Assembly (NCBI GenBank): GCA_005879535.1
Contig: VBKI01000052.1
Location: 1 to 64,000 of the forward strand
Direction of reading: 5' to 3'
Origin: Deltaproteobacteria bacterium
GTDB lineage: Bacteria > Myxococcota > Myxococcia > Myxococcales > 40CM-4-68-19
Length of the DNA: 64,000 bases
In this document: positions 16,113-24,297 of the stretch, piece by piece
How positions within the stretch are numbered: the stretch's first letter is position 1
Layout: each line of letters starts with the position of its first letter
The notes under the pieces: model-generated
The model's input: the letters and a program-made list of their open reading frames with translations, nothing else
Databases searched by the model: none
What the model was told of the DNA's origin: nothing
Position numbers and translations under genes: made by a program

Positions 16113-18779
16113 ATGCCGACGCCCTGGAAAGCGGCCGACATCCGCGAATCCTTCCTCCGCTTCTTCGAAGAGCGGGGGCACAGGCGAGTGAAGAGCTCCT
16201 CGCTCGTTCCGCAGAACGATCCGACGCTGCTCTTCACGAACGCCGGCATGAACCAGTTCAAGGACGTCTTCACCGGGCGCGAGACCCGCGACTACAAGCG
16301 CGCGGTCTCTTCGCAGAAGTGCGTCCGCGCCGGCGGAAAGCACAACGACCTCGAGAACGTCGGATTCACGGCCCGGCACCACACCTTCTTCGAAATGCTC
16401 GGGAACTTCTCCTTCGGGGACTACTTCAAGAAGGAGGCCATCGCCTGGGCCTGGGAGTTGGTCACCCGTGTCCTCGCCATGCCCGCCGACCGGCTCGCCG
16501 TCACGGTCTTCCGCGACGACGACGAGGCGGAGGCGCTCTGGCGCTCGATCGGCGTCCGCAAGGAGCGCATCTTCCGGCTGGGCGAGAAGGACAACTTCTG
16601 GGCGATGGGACCGACCGGACCCTGCGGGCCGTGCAGCGAGATTCATCTCTACCGGCTCGCGGGAGGCAACCAGGCGCAGATCGACGAGCACGCCCACCGC
16701 TTCTTCGCTCTCGATCAGGCCGAGCAGCTCGGCAGCGACTCGTGGATGGAGCTGTGGAACCTGGTCTTCATGCAGTTCGAGCGGAAGGAACCGGATGGTC
16801 CGCTGAGCCCACTGCCGAAGCCGTCGATCGACACCGGTGCCGGCCTCGAGCGCGTCGCCGCCGCCGTCCAGAACGTTCCCTCGAACTACGACACGGACCT
16901 TCTCCGCCCGCTGATCGACGAAGCTGCGCACATCTCGGGGAAGACGTATTCGCCGACCGACGCCGTCGACGCGCACGGCCCCTCGGCGTCGATGCGCGTA
17001 GTCGCCGACCACTCCCGCGCGGCCGCGTTCCTGCTGGCCGACGGCGTCCTGCCCTCCAACGAAGGCCGCGGTTACGTGCTGCGGCGGATCCTGCGGCGCG
17101 CGATCCGTCACGCGCAGCGGCTTTCGCCCGAGCCATCGTTGTATGCCCGCGTCTGCGCGAAGGTCGTCGCGATCATGGGAGACGCTTATCCGGAGCTGGT
17201 CTCCTCGCGCGCGCGGATCCTCGAGACCGTCCAGCACGAGACCGAGCTGTTCCTGCGCACGCTGGACCGCGGCAACGCCATTCTCGCGGAAGAGATCTCC
17301 CGCGGCAGGCAGGTCTCCGGGGAGTTGGCGTTCAAGCTCCACGACACCTACGGATTTCCCCTCGACCTGACCCAGGTCATCGCGGCGGAGAACGGCGCGA
17401 CCGTCGACGTCGACGCTTTCGAGAAGCTGATGGACGAACAGCGCGCCCGCGGAGCCTTCGCCGGCTCGGGCGAGGCTGCCGTCGCCGACGTGCACAGGAT
17501 CCTCGCCAGCGAGATGGGGGAGAACGAATTTCTCGGATACCAGGAGGTCGCATCGGAGGCGACGCTCCGGGCGATCCTCGTCGGCGGAAAGAGGGTGCCG
17601 AAGATCTCCGCCGGAGAGGAAGGAGAGCTGACTTTCGACCGGACTCCTTTCTACGGCGAGTCCGGCGGGCAGCTCGGCGACACCGGCTTCGTGACCAGCA
17701 ACGCTTCGCGGGCGCGGATCCTCGACACCCAGCGCCCCGTTCACGGCCTGATCGTCCACAAGGCAAAGGTGCTCGAGGGAACGTTCACGGCGGGCGAGAA
17801 GGTCGAGCTGATCGTCGATGCCGACCGGCGGGCAGGGCTGCGCCGCAACCACAGCGCGACGCACCTGTTGCACCGGACCCTGCGCGAGGTCCTCGGCGAG
17901 ACCGTGAAACAGGCGGGATCCGTCGTGGCTCCCGACTACCTGCGCTTCGACTACACGGCGTACCAGCCGCTCACCGACGAGCAGCGCATGGAGATCGAGC
18001 GGCGCGTCAACCAGCTGGTCTACGAGAATCACGAGGCCGAGACGAAGGTGATGGATCCGGAATCGGCGATGAAGTCCGGTGCCATCGCCTTCTTCGGGGA
18101 CAAGTACACGCAGCTGGCCAAGGTGCGCGTCCTGCAGATCGGCCCGTCGGTCGAGCTGTGCGGCGGCACGCATGTCTCGCGGTCGGGAGACATCGGCTTC
18201 TTCAAGGTCGTCAGCGAGGGCGCGATTGCAGCCGGCGTCCGCCGCATCGTGGCGGTGACGGGCCCTGAGGCGCTGAAGCTGGTGCACGAGGAAGAGCAGC
18301 AGCTCGCGCGCGCGGCGGCCGCGCTCCGCACCGCGCCCAAGGAAGTCGCCACCCGCGCCGAGCAGGCCGCGAGCCGGATCCGGGAGCTCGAACGGGAGCT
18401 GGAAGCGCTGCAGCGGAAGCAAGCCGCGGCGAAATCGAGCGAGCTGGCACAGGGGGCGCGCGAAGTGCGCGGCGTCAAGGTCGTGTCGGCACGCCACCAC
18501 ACCGGAGAGCCGGAGGCGTTGCGGGAGCTGGCCGACAAGCTGCGGGACCAGCTCCGGAGCGGCATCGTCGTGCTCGGAGGCGAGAAGGACGGCAAGGCCA
18601 ACCTGCTCGTCGCCGTCACCAGTGATCTTTCCAAGAAGTACCCCGCCGGCAATCTGGTGAAGGAACTGTCGAAGACGCTCGGCGGACGAGGCGGCGGAAA
18701 ACCCGAGCTCGCGCAGGCGGGCGGCGGCGATCCGGCACAGCTCGACGCTGCGCTGGCCCGCGCCTACGAGCTCGTCTGA
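16113..18779 (+). CDS. alaS: Alanyl-tRNA synthetase
   Basis: AlaS charges tRNA-Ala. The 888-residue length is normal. The class II catalytic core is seen at the N-terminus (FTNAGMNQFKDVFTG, FFEMLGNFSFGDYFK, MGPTGPCGPCSEIH). The editing domain follows, with the zinc-binding HSATHLLH and CGGTHVSRSGDIGFF. A coiled-coil linker (residues about 720-760) leads to the C-terminal DHHA1 domain ending in GGRGGGKPELAQAGGGDPAQ. The ATG at 16113 follows a good promoter. No alarm-type truncation or frameshift is visible. The 3' end overlaps the stop of the convergent DUF167 gene by 16 bases. Confidence 0.97.
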   Translation: MPTPWKAADIRESFLRFFEERGHRRVKSSSLVPQNDPTLLFTNAGMNQFKDVFTGRETRDYKRAVSSQKCVRAGGKHNDLENVGFTARHHTFFEMLGNFSFGDYFKKEAIAWAWELVTRVLAMPADRLAVTVFRDDDEAEALWRSIGVRKERIFRLGEKDNFWAMGPTGPCGPCSEIHLYRLAGGNQAQIDEHAHRFFALDQAEQLGSDSWMELWNLVFMQFERKEPDGPLSPLPKPSIDTGAGLERVAAAVQNVPSNYDTDLLRPLIDEAAHISGKTYSPTDAVDAHGPSASMRVVADHSRAAAFLLADGVLPSNEGRGYVLRRILRRAIRHAQRLSPEPSLYARVCAKVVAIMGDAYPELVSSRARILETVQHETELFLRTLDRGNAILAEEISRGRQVSGELAFKLHDTYGFPLDLTQVIAAENGATVDVDAFEKLMDEQRARGAFAGSGEAAVADVHRILASEMGENEFLGYQEVASEATLRAILVGGKRVPKISAGEEGELTFDRTPFYGESGGQLGDTGFVTSNASRARILDTQRPVHGLIVHKAKVLEGTFTAGEKVELIVDADRRAGLRRNHSATHLLHRTLREVLGETVKQAGSVVAPDYLRFDYTAYQPLTDEQRMEIERRVNQLVYENHEAETKVMDPESAMKSGAIAFFGDKYTQLAKVRVLQIGPSVELCGGTHVSRSGDIGFFKVVSEGAIAAGVRRIVAVTGPEALKLVHEEEQQLARAAAALRTAPKEVATRAEQAASRIRELERELEALQRKQAAAKSSELAQGAREVRGVKVVSARHHTGEPEALRELADKLRDQLRSGIVVLGGEKDGKANLLVAVTSDLSKKYPAGNLVKELSKTLGGRGGGKPELAQAGGGDPAQLDAALARAYELV

Positions 18780-19069
18780 AGCCACTGCGCGAGCGTGCGC
18801 TGCGCTCGCGCGGGGTCCGGCGACTCGATCCGGACCTGCTTCTTCCGGCTCCTGGCACCGCTGATCAGGACGCATCGCCTGCGGGGCACCCGCAAGGCTT
18901 CTGCCAGAAACCCGAGCAGCGCATCGTTGGCCGCGCCGTCAACCGCGCGCGCGGCGATGCGGATCCTGATCGCTTCGGCGTGGATCCCATGCGTCTCGGT
19001 GCGGCGCGCGCCCGGCTGCGCGTGCACCGAGATCTCCAGATCGGGCCCGACCCATCGATAAATTGACAC
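18764..19069 (-). CDS. DUF167 (YggU-type) protein
   Basis: The 101-residue protein matches the DUF167/YggU family: ISVHAQPGARRTE near the start, then VDGAANDALLGFLAEALRV and VLISGARSRKKQVRI. These small, soluble alpha/beta proteins are widespread, often sit near yggT, and have no settled function. The start is a GTG at 19069 with a strong ribosome site (AAAGGAG) five bases before it; a longer ATG form at about 19109 lacks this. The gene converges with alaS, overlapping it by 16 bases, and is divergent from the protease gene. Confidence 0.8.
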   Translation of the reverse strand: MSIYRWVGPDLEISVHAQPGARRTETHGIHAEAIRIRIAARAVDGAANDALLGFLAEALRVPRRRCVLISGARSRKKQVRIESPDPARAQRTLAQWLQTSS

Positions 19070-19215
19070 GTGCGCTCCTTTGATCGCCCGGTCCGATTTT
19101 GACACCATGGTCGCGTTTCGGGACCCTTCTCTCGCAGCTCGCGCCTCTGAGCGGTCCGGCATGGCGGCTGCAGACGTTCCTCCGCGCCGCGTCCGCGGCC
19201 ACCTCGGAGGACTTG

Positions 19216-21129
19216 ATGCACGACGAGAAGCTCTTCTCCGCTGCCGGCGATCCGCTGCGTTACGTCGACGCGCGGTTCGAGCCGGTGGACCCGCTCTTCG
19301 ACGCCGACGAGCCGGTGGTCGCGTTCTTCCGTCGCAGAAAACCGCGGTCGAGCGCAGCGGCGGCAGCCGCCATCGCCGCTTGTCTCGCGTGCAGCGGCGA
19401 ACATCCGGCTGCGACTCCCGCGCCGGACGCCATCCTGGTGCAGCTCGAGCGCGGCGCGGCGCCGCCGCCCACGGTTGCACGGGACGACGTCGGTCCGCCC
19501 ATCGTGCCGCTTCCCACGCTCGCACCTGAGGAGGACGCGCCTCTGCTCCGCGTGCCCATCGAGGCCGGGACGGACCCGGTGGCAGCAGCCGCGGAGGCAG
19601 CCGCGAGCGCCGGCGTCTCCTTCGCGGAACCCATCTACGTCTACCAGACGCGCCGCGTCCCGAACGATCCGAGGTATGGCGACCTCTGGGGGCTGGAAAA
19701 GATCGGCGCGCCTTCGGCCTGGGCGCGCTCGACAGGCGAGCGCTCCGTGGTCGTCGCGGTGGTGGACGACGGCGTCGCCACGGATCATCCCGATCTCGCC
19801 TCGAACATCTGGCGCAACCCGTCGGAGCTCGAAGGCAACCGGCGGGACGACGATCTCGACGGTTACGTGGACGACGTCAACGGCTGGGATTTCGTGGACG
19901 ACGACAACGATCCGTCGCCGGCGAAATCGGGAGAGGAACGCTGGCACGGGTCGCACGTCGCCGGCACCATCGGAGCCGCCGGGGACAATCGCCTCGGCGT
20001 CGTGGGCGTGAACTGGAAGGTGGCGCTGATGCCGTTGCGGGCCATCGGGACGCGCGGCGGGCGCACGGATCATCTCGCGAAGGCCATCGACTTCGCCACC
20101 GAGCACGGAGCGCGGGTGATCAATGCGTCCTGGGGCGGTGCCGGCAACAGCCAGGTCATCGCGAATGCGGTCGCGCGCGCCAATCGCAAGGGCGTCCTCT
20201 TCGTCGCTGCTGCCGGAAACGACTCCGCTCCGTCTCCGTCGTTTCCCGCGAATCTAGGAATTGAAAACGTCATTTCGGTCGGCGCCACCACTCGCGAAGA
20301 CCGGTTGGCTGTCTTCTCCGACCGCGCCGCCATGGTCGCGGCGCCCGGAGTCGACATCCTCTCCACCACTGCGCCGGGCAGATACGAAAGCTACGAGGGA
20401 ACGAGCATGGCGGCGCCGCACGTCGCCGGTCTCGCTGCGCTTCTCTGGGCAACCCATCCGGCGGCGACGCTCGCGCAGGTGCGGAAGGCCCTCTTCGACT
20501 CGGCCGTTGCCGTCCGTGGCGTCGAACGCGGACGCGTCGATGCCATGCGCGCCCTGGCGGCGCTCGATCATGACGCGGCGCCGGGGGCCGCTTCCTTGAG
20601 GCTCTCGCGCGACGCGCTCACTTTCAATGTGCGCCCCGGCCGCATGCCGCGAGCCCAGACCATTACGCTCCACACCGATGGAGGTGGTTCGACGGCGTTC
20701 ACGGTCGCCGCCGACCAGCCATGGATCGTTCCGGGCAAGACGAAGGCGGAGACGCCGGCGCGCATCACCATTCGCGTCGATCCCGCTGGATTGCGGTCGG
20801 AGACGAGCGAGGGGCACGTCACCTTCACCGTCGAGGGCAAATCGGCTGCCACGCTCAAGGTCACCGCACGAGCCGGCGCCGCACCCCTTGTCGCCGTCCA
20901 AGGCGAAGGGTGCGACTTGCGCGAGGGCAAGCTTCACGCCCGCGCCGGAGCGGGCTGCGCGGTGACTTTCGCGGACGGCGAAACCGCAGACGTGACCTGG
21001 GTCTTTCCGGACGGCGCGCAGGTCTCCGGAGGGCGGATGTACGGTCAATTCGTTCGTCGGGGCGAGTTCCAGCTGGTGCTCGGTTCCAGCGAGGGCGATA
21101 CGGATTCGCTCCCCGTGGTCATCGAGTGA
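19216..21129 (+). CDS. Subtilisin-like serine protease (S8) with a BACON-like C-terminal domain
   Basis: This 637-residue protein carries a complete S8 catalytic triad: Asp in VAVVDDGVATDHP, His in WHGSHVAGTIGA and Ser in GTSMAAPHVAGLAA, with the oxyanion Asn in VAAAGNDS. A C-terminal domain (about 470-570, TVAADQPWIVPGKTKAETPA) reads as a BACON-like beta-sandwich. The ATG at 19216 has GGAGG before it, but the lipobox-like segment (IAACLAC, near residue 60) sits unusually deep, after a cytosol-like basic stretch. A GTG start at 19315 would place it at a normal distance. The protein is probably a surface or periplasmic protease; the substrate is unknown. Confidence 0.88.
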   Translation: MHDEKLFSAAGDPLRYVDARFEPVDPLFDADEPVVAFFRRRKPRSSAAAAAAIAACLACSGEHPAATPAPDAILVQLERGAAPPPTVARDDVGPPIVPLPTLAPEEDAPLLRVPIEAGTDPVAAAAEAAASAGVSFAEPIYVYQTRRVPNDPRYGDLWGLEKIGAPSAWARSTGERSVVVAVVDDGVATDHPDLASNIWRNPSELEGNRRDDDLDGYVDDVNGWDFVDDDNDPSPAKSGEERWHGSHVAGTIGAAGDNRLGVVGVNWKVALMPLRAIGTRGGRTDHLAKAIDFATEHGARVINASWGGAGNSQVIANAVARANRKGVLFVAAAGNDSAPSPSFPANLGIENVISVGATTREDRLAVFSDRAAMVAAPGVDILSTTAPGRYESYEGTSMAAPHVAGLAALLWATHPAATLAQVRKALFDSAVAVRGVERGRVDAMRALAALDHDAAPGAASLRLSRDALTFNVRPGRMPRAQTITLHTDGGGSTAFTVAADQPWIVPGKTKAETPARITIRVDPAGLRSETSEGHVTFTVEGKSAATLKVTARAGAAPLVAVQGEGCDLREGKLHARAGAGCAVTFADGETADVTWVFPDGAQVSGGRMYGQFVRRGEFQLVLGSSEGDTDSLPVVIE

Positions 21130-21142
21130 TTGGTTCTGTGCG

Positions 21143-21706
21143 ATGGTGCGCGCCATGCCGGCGCGACAGCTCTGGGCCTTTCTCACCGAGCGCGACGTGC
21201 GGGAGCTGATCGATCAGATCGGGGCGCGGGAGCCGGGTCTGGCGGTATCGCAAGGGCGGTATCTGCGCGGCGAACCGCAGGCGCTCCTGCGCGATCCGCG
21301 GGCGCTGGAGCGGCGCGATTCACTGCCGGGGGAACGCCGTCTCTATCTCTTGCACGCGAAGTACAGCGCCGACATCGTCACCCATTTGCAGCCGGCAGGG
21401 CCGTTCGCCGGCTGGACGCAGATCGACGAGGAGAAGACGGATTGCATCGTGATCCGTCTGAAGCAGGCGCCCGAAGGGGAGCTGGAGCCGGCGCGCATCT
21501 ATGCGCATGTCACGTATTGGAGAGCGGCGGACAAGGAGCGCAAGCGGCCGATGTTCTCGATCTGGGCGAGCCAGACGCTGAAATGGATGGCCGCGAGACT
21601 GCCGCCGACGTCAGCGAAGATGATCCGGATCGGCGCCGACGCCTTGGCGCAGGCGAAGGGCGGCCAGGTCCGCCTCAGGTATCTCTACCGCACCATCCAA
21701 CCCTAG
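21143..21706 (+). CDS. Conserved hypothetical protein (187 aa)
   Basis: The protein is soluble, with no signal peptide or membrane segment. Visible blocks are QLWAFLTERDVRELIDQIG at the start, GERRLYLLHAKYSADIVTHL in the middle, and RPMFSIWASQTLKWMAARLP with KMIRIGADALAQAKGG near the end. The even mix of strands and helices and the clean coding bias argue for a real gene. I do not recognise a family. It begins 13 bases after the protease stop and may be cotranscribed with it. A second ATG at 21155 (MPARQLWAFL) is also plausible. Confidence 0.7.
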   Translation: MVRAMPARQLWAFLTERDVRELIDQIGAREPGLAVSQGRYLRGEPQALLRDPRALERRDSLPGERRLYLLHAKYSADIVTHLQPAGPFAGWTQIDEEKTDCIVIRLKQAPEGELEPARIYAHVTYWRAADKERKRPMFSIWASQTLKWMAARLPPTSAKMIRIGADALAQAKGGQVRLRYLYRTIQP

Positions 21707-21755
21707 CGCGCCGGCTGTCCCGCAGCGCCGCGGCGGTCCGCGCCCTGGCTCGGGA

Positions 21756-22463
21756 CTAGACGTCGAGGATGAGATACCCGAGCGGTTTCTCCAACCTGCG
21801 CAGTACCGGCAGGGCGACGTTGACCACCGGGACACCGCCGCGGGTCGCCCCGCGCAACGTCCCGCGATGAGCATGGCCGTGGACGGCGAGGTTGGGTCGG
21901 AGCTGATCGAGCGGGCCGGAAAGGCGGGTGGCGCCGAGGAAGGGGAAGATCTCCAGCGGCTCGCCTTCGAGCGTCTGCCGGCACGGCGAATAGTGCAGCA
22001 ACGCCACGCGGTGGCGGGTACGGAGCTGGAACAGCGCCTTCTCCAGCTTGAGCTCCTCGGCGATGCAGGCGTCGACGAACGCCTTCATCGCTTCCTCCCC
22101 GAACCGCTGCAGTTGCGCCAGCTCGAATCCGCCCGCGAACCCCTTGATGCCGGCGACACCGAGGTCGTTGAGCGTCCACGGCTCTCCGTCGAGCACGTGC
22201 ACTCCGGAATCGCAGAGGATTTTCTTCACCTCGGCGGCCGTGCCACCCTCGTAATCGTGATTGCCGAGCACCGCGCACTTCACCATCTTGATCTGCGACA
22301 GCTCCTCGGCGAGCCAGCTTGCCTCTTCCACCGTGCCGTGGTCTGTCAGGTCGCCGGCGAGCAAGAGCACTTCGGCTTCCTGGTCCACTCCCGAGAGGGC
22401 GACGGCGATGTTGCGGCGCGTGTCCGCCCGGCAATGGAGATCACCGACTGCGGCGATGCGCAT
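21756..22463 (-). CDS. Calcineurin-like metallophosphoesterase
   Basis: This 235-residue protein has the five-block metallophosphoesterase signature: GDLHCRADTRRN, LLAGDLTDHGT, VLGNHDYEGG, VALLHYSPCR and HGHAHRGTLRG. These give the Asp, His and Asn ligands of a dinuclear metal centre, and no ligand is missing. It has no signal peptide, so it acts in the cytosol, and the substrate is not evident. The ATG at 22463 lies inside the 3' end of the nucleotidyltransferase gene (23-base overlap). The two genes are the last of a six-gene run that starts with the MoxR ATPase. Confidence 0.88.
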   Translation of the reverse strand: MRIAAVGDLHCRADTRRNIAVALSGVDQEAEVLLLAGDLTDHGTVEEASWLAEELSQIKMVKCAVLGNHDYEGGTAAEVKKILCDSGVHVLDGEPWTLNDLGVAGIKGFAGGFELAQLQRFGEEAMKAFVDACIAEELKLEKALFQLRTRHRVALLHYSPCRQTLEGEPLEIFPFLGATRLSGPLDQLRPNLAVHGHAHRGTLRGATRGGVPVVNVALPVLRRLEKPLGYLILDV

Positions 22464-23328
22464 CGTGCGTTCCTCGATCGGGATACTCGACCGGGTAGGT
22501 CCGATCGCCGGTCCAGCCCTCGGTCTCCGTCTCGCGGGCGTCCCGATACCCCTCGACGTTCGTCTCGTGCAGGTACTGCTGCCGCGAAAGCAGCGTTCCG
22601 CGGCAAACGCGGTCCGCGCCTGCGGGCTCGGACTCGCGTTGCTCGAGGCGCCGGATGAGCTCGCGCATCACCGCCTCGGGAACCTGATCCTTCTCGCAGG
22701 AAAAGGCGTATCGGTACGTGATCAGGTGGACGAGAAGGACTTCCCAATGGCGCTCCCCGAAGCGCTTCAGCAGATGGTCCCAGTCGAGTTGCCGGCCTTT
22801 GCAGCGCAGCAAATGGTGGATATCCGCGCCGTCGAACCTCTCGCGCTCCTGGATGAAAGCCTTCTGCCAGATCATCTCTTCCGCCGGCACGATCAGCGCC
22901 TGGAGCCCGAGCACGGTGCCAGGGGCGGCCCGGCTGCGCCATTGCTCGTCCACCGTTGCGATGCCGTTCCCGGAGGAGAAGATCAGGTCGACGAACCAGG
23001 GGCCCGAGTACGCCTTGGCCAGCCAGATCTCGTCGGTCATCTCCGTGCGGTACCCGGCGCGCGCCAGCACGTCGAGCGCGCGCTGGACCTGGTCCTTGCG
23101 CAGGAACAGGTCGAGATCCTTGGTGTCACGCCAGATGCCGGTGTGCGTCTTCAGGGCGTACGCGCCGCCGACCAAGGGCTCGAACCCCTGCTCCTGGAGA
23201 AGGCGCAGCGCCTCTCGGTGCGCCTCGTGCTCCGCTTGTCCCGCGGCGCTCTGCTGCTCCGGCGCGATCTGCACACGGGCAAGGTGGGGATGGAGGGAAG
23301 CGAGGGCAAACAGGCTCGCAACAGACAT
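22441..23328 (-). CDS. Nucleotidyltransferase-fold protein
   Basis: This 295-residue protein has the minimal nucleotidyltransferase pattern. A Gly-rich loop (LVGGAYALKTHTG) is followed by RDTKDLDLFL, where two Asp and a nearby acidic residue would bind magnesium. DLIFSSGNGIATVD and MIWQKAFIQERERFDGADIH complete the domain. Family members transfer nucleotides to small molecules, RNA or proteins; the substrate cannot be told here. The gene lies 26 bases after the Fpg-type glycosylase stop and overlaps the metallophosphoesterase start. I used ATG 23328; the frame stays open far upstream, antisense-like. Confidence 0.8.
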   Translation of the reverse strand: MSVASLFALASLHPHLARVQIAPEQQSAAGQAEHEAHREALRLLQEQGFEPLVGGAYALKTHTGIWRDTKDLDLFLRKDQVQRALDVLARAGYRTEMTDEIWLAKAYSGPWFVDLIFSSGNGIATVDEQWRSRAAPGTVLGLQALIVPAEEMIWQKAFIQERERFDGADIHHLLRCKGRQLDWDHLLKRFGERHWEVLLVHLITYRYAFSCEKDQVPEAVMRELIRRLEQRESEPAGADRVCRGTLLSRQQYLHETNVEGYRDARETETEGWTGDRTYPVEYPDRGTHDAHRRSR

Positions 23329-23354
23329 CGAGCGATCCTGCGCGTCGAAGCCGG

Positions 23355-24284
23355 TCACCGTGCGTGCGAAACACGGCGCCGCCCGCCCGACGTCCGGACG
23401 CGACGGGCAGGCAAACGCCGCCCCGCCTTGCGGGCCGGGGCGCGCCCACGACCCCGCCCCGACGGGCGCGCCCGCCATCTCGGCTGACACGACGGGCAGT
23501 AGTAGGTGCTCCTGCCACCCTGCACGATGCGTTCGATGGCCGTCCCGCACGTGCTGCAGGGTTCTCCAGCGCGGTCGTACACGAGGAAGACGTTCTCTCC
23601 ACCCTCTTCGACGTAGGTGATCGGCTCCGGGCTGTCCTCGTCCGTCAGCGTCGCGCGCAGCGAGGCGCCGATGGCCTCGGCGAGCCGCTCCGTCTCCTCG
23701 CGCGTCATCGAATGGGCCGGCCGCCGTGGATCGATGCCCGCGCGGTGAAGCGACTCGGAGACCTGGATGTTCCCCAGACCCGCCAGGGTCCGCTGGTCCA
23801 TCAACGCCTCCTTCATCGACCTCCTGGTCCGCGACAACACCGCATGCAGGCGATCCACGTCGATCCCCTCGAGCGGATCGGGACCGAGCGCCCGCAGCGC
23901 CTCGGAGGCGCGGAGCTCCGGGATCCTGCCGCGGATCAGTCGCCCGAACAGGCGCATGTCGCGGTAGTCCACCGCGTGTCCGTCCTCCAACGTCAGCGAG
24001 GCCCGCACGTGAGACGGTTTGGGCTCTTCGGTGCGACGGCGCACCCACTTCCCCGTCATCCCCAGATGCGAGATCAGTCCTTCGCCTCCGTCGAACGAAA
24101 GCAGCATCCATTTTCCGAGTCGCTCGATGCCCGCCAGCCGGCGACCGACCAGCCCGCCGAACCGGGCCTGTGTCTGACCGCGGATGACGCGCGACTTCTC
24201 GGCCCGGGCAGACACGATGCGGCGGCCTTCCAGCCACGACCGAAGCTGCCGCGACGCAATCTCCACCTCGGGAAGCTCGGGCAT
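23355..24284 (-). CDS. mutM: Fpg/Nei-family DNA glycosylase
   Basis: The protein removes oxidised purines such as 8-oxoguanine and nicks the abasic site. The catalytic N-terminus MPELPEVEI leaves Pro and Glu at the active site. Conserved Lys is in RLGKWMLLSF, and the helix-two-turn-helix contains LAGLGNIQVSESLHRAGIDP. The zinc finger is CSTCG-x17-CPSC. All four Cys and the finger Arg (GGRSTYYCPSC) are present. An unusual tail of about 45 residues rich in Arg, Gly and Pro follows the finger. The gene starts 13 bases after the transglutaminase stop. Confidence 0.92.
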   Translation of the reverse strand: MPELPEVEIASRQLRSWLEGRRIVSARAEKSRVIRGQTQARFGGLVGRRLAGIERLGKWMLLSFDGGEGLISHLGMTGKWVRRRTEEPKPSHVRASLTLEDGHAVDYRDMRLFGRLIRGRIPELRASEALRALGPDPLEGIDVDRLHAVLSRTRRSMKEALMDQRTLAGLGNIQVSESLHRAGIDPRRPAHSMTREETERLAEAIGASLRATLTDEDSPEPITYVEEGGENVFLVYDRAGEPCSTCGTAIERIVQGGRSTYYCPSCQPRWRARPSGRGRGRAPARKAGRRLPARRVRTSGGRRRVSHAR

Positions 24285-24297
24285 GCCCGCTCAGATG

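Noticed and set aside
15948-18875. Long open frame on the minus strand opposite alaS (975 codons)
   Set aside because: It is an antisense shadow caused by high GC and codon bias; it has no domain, signal or ribosome site, while alaS on the other strand is certain.
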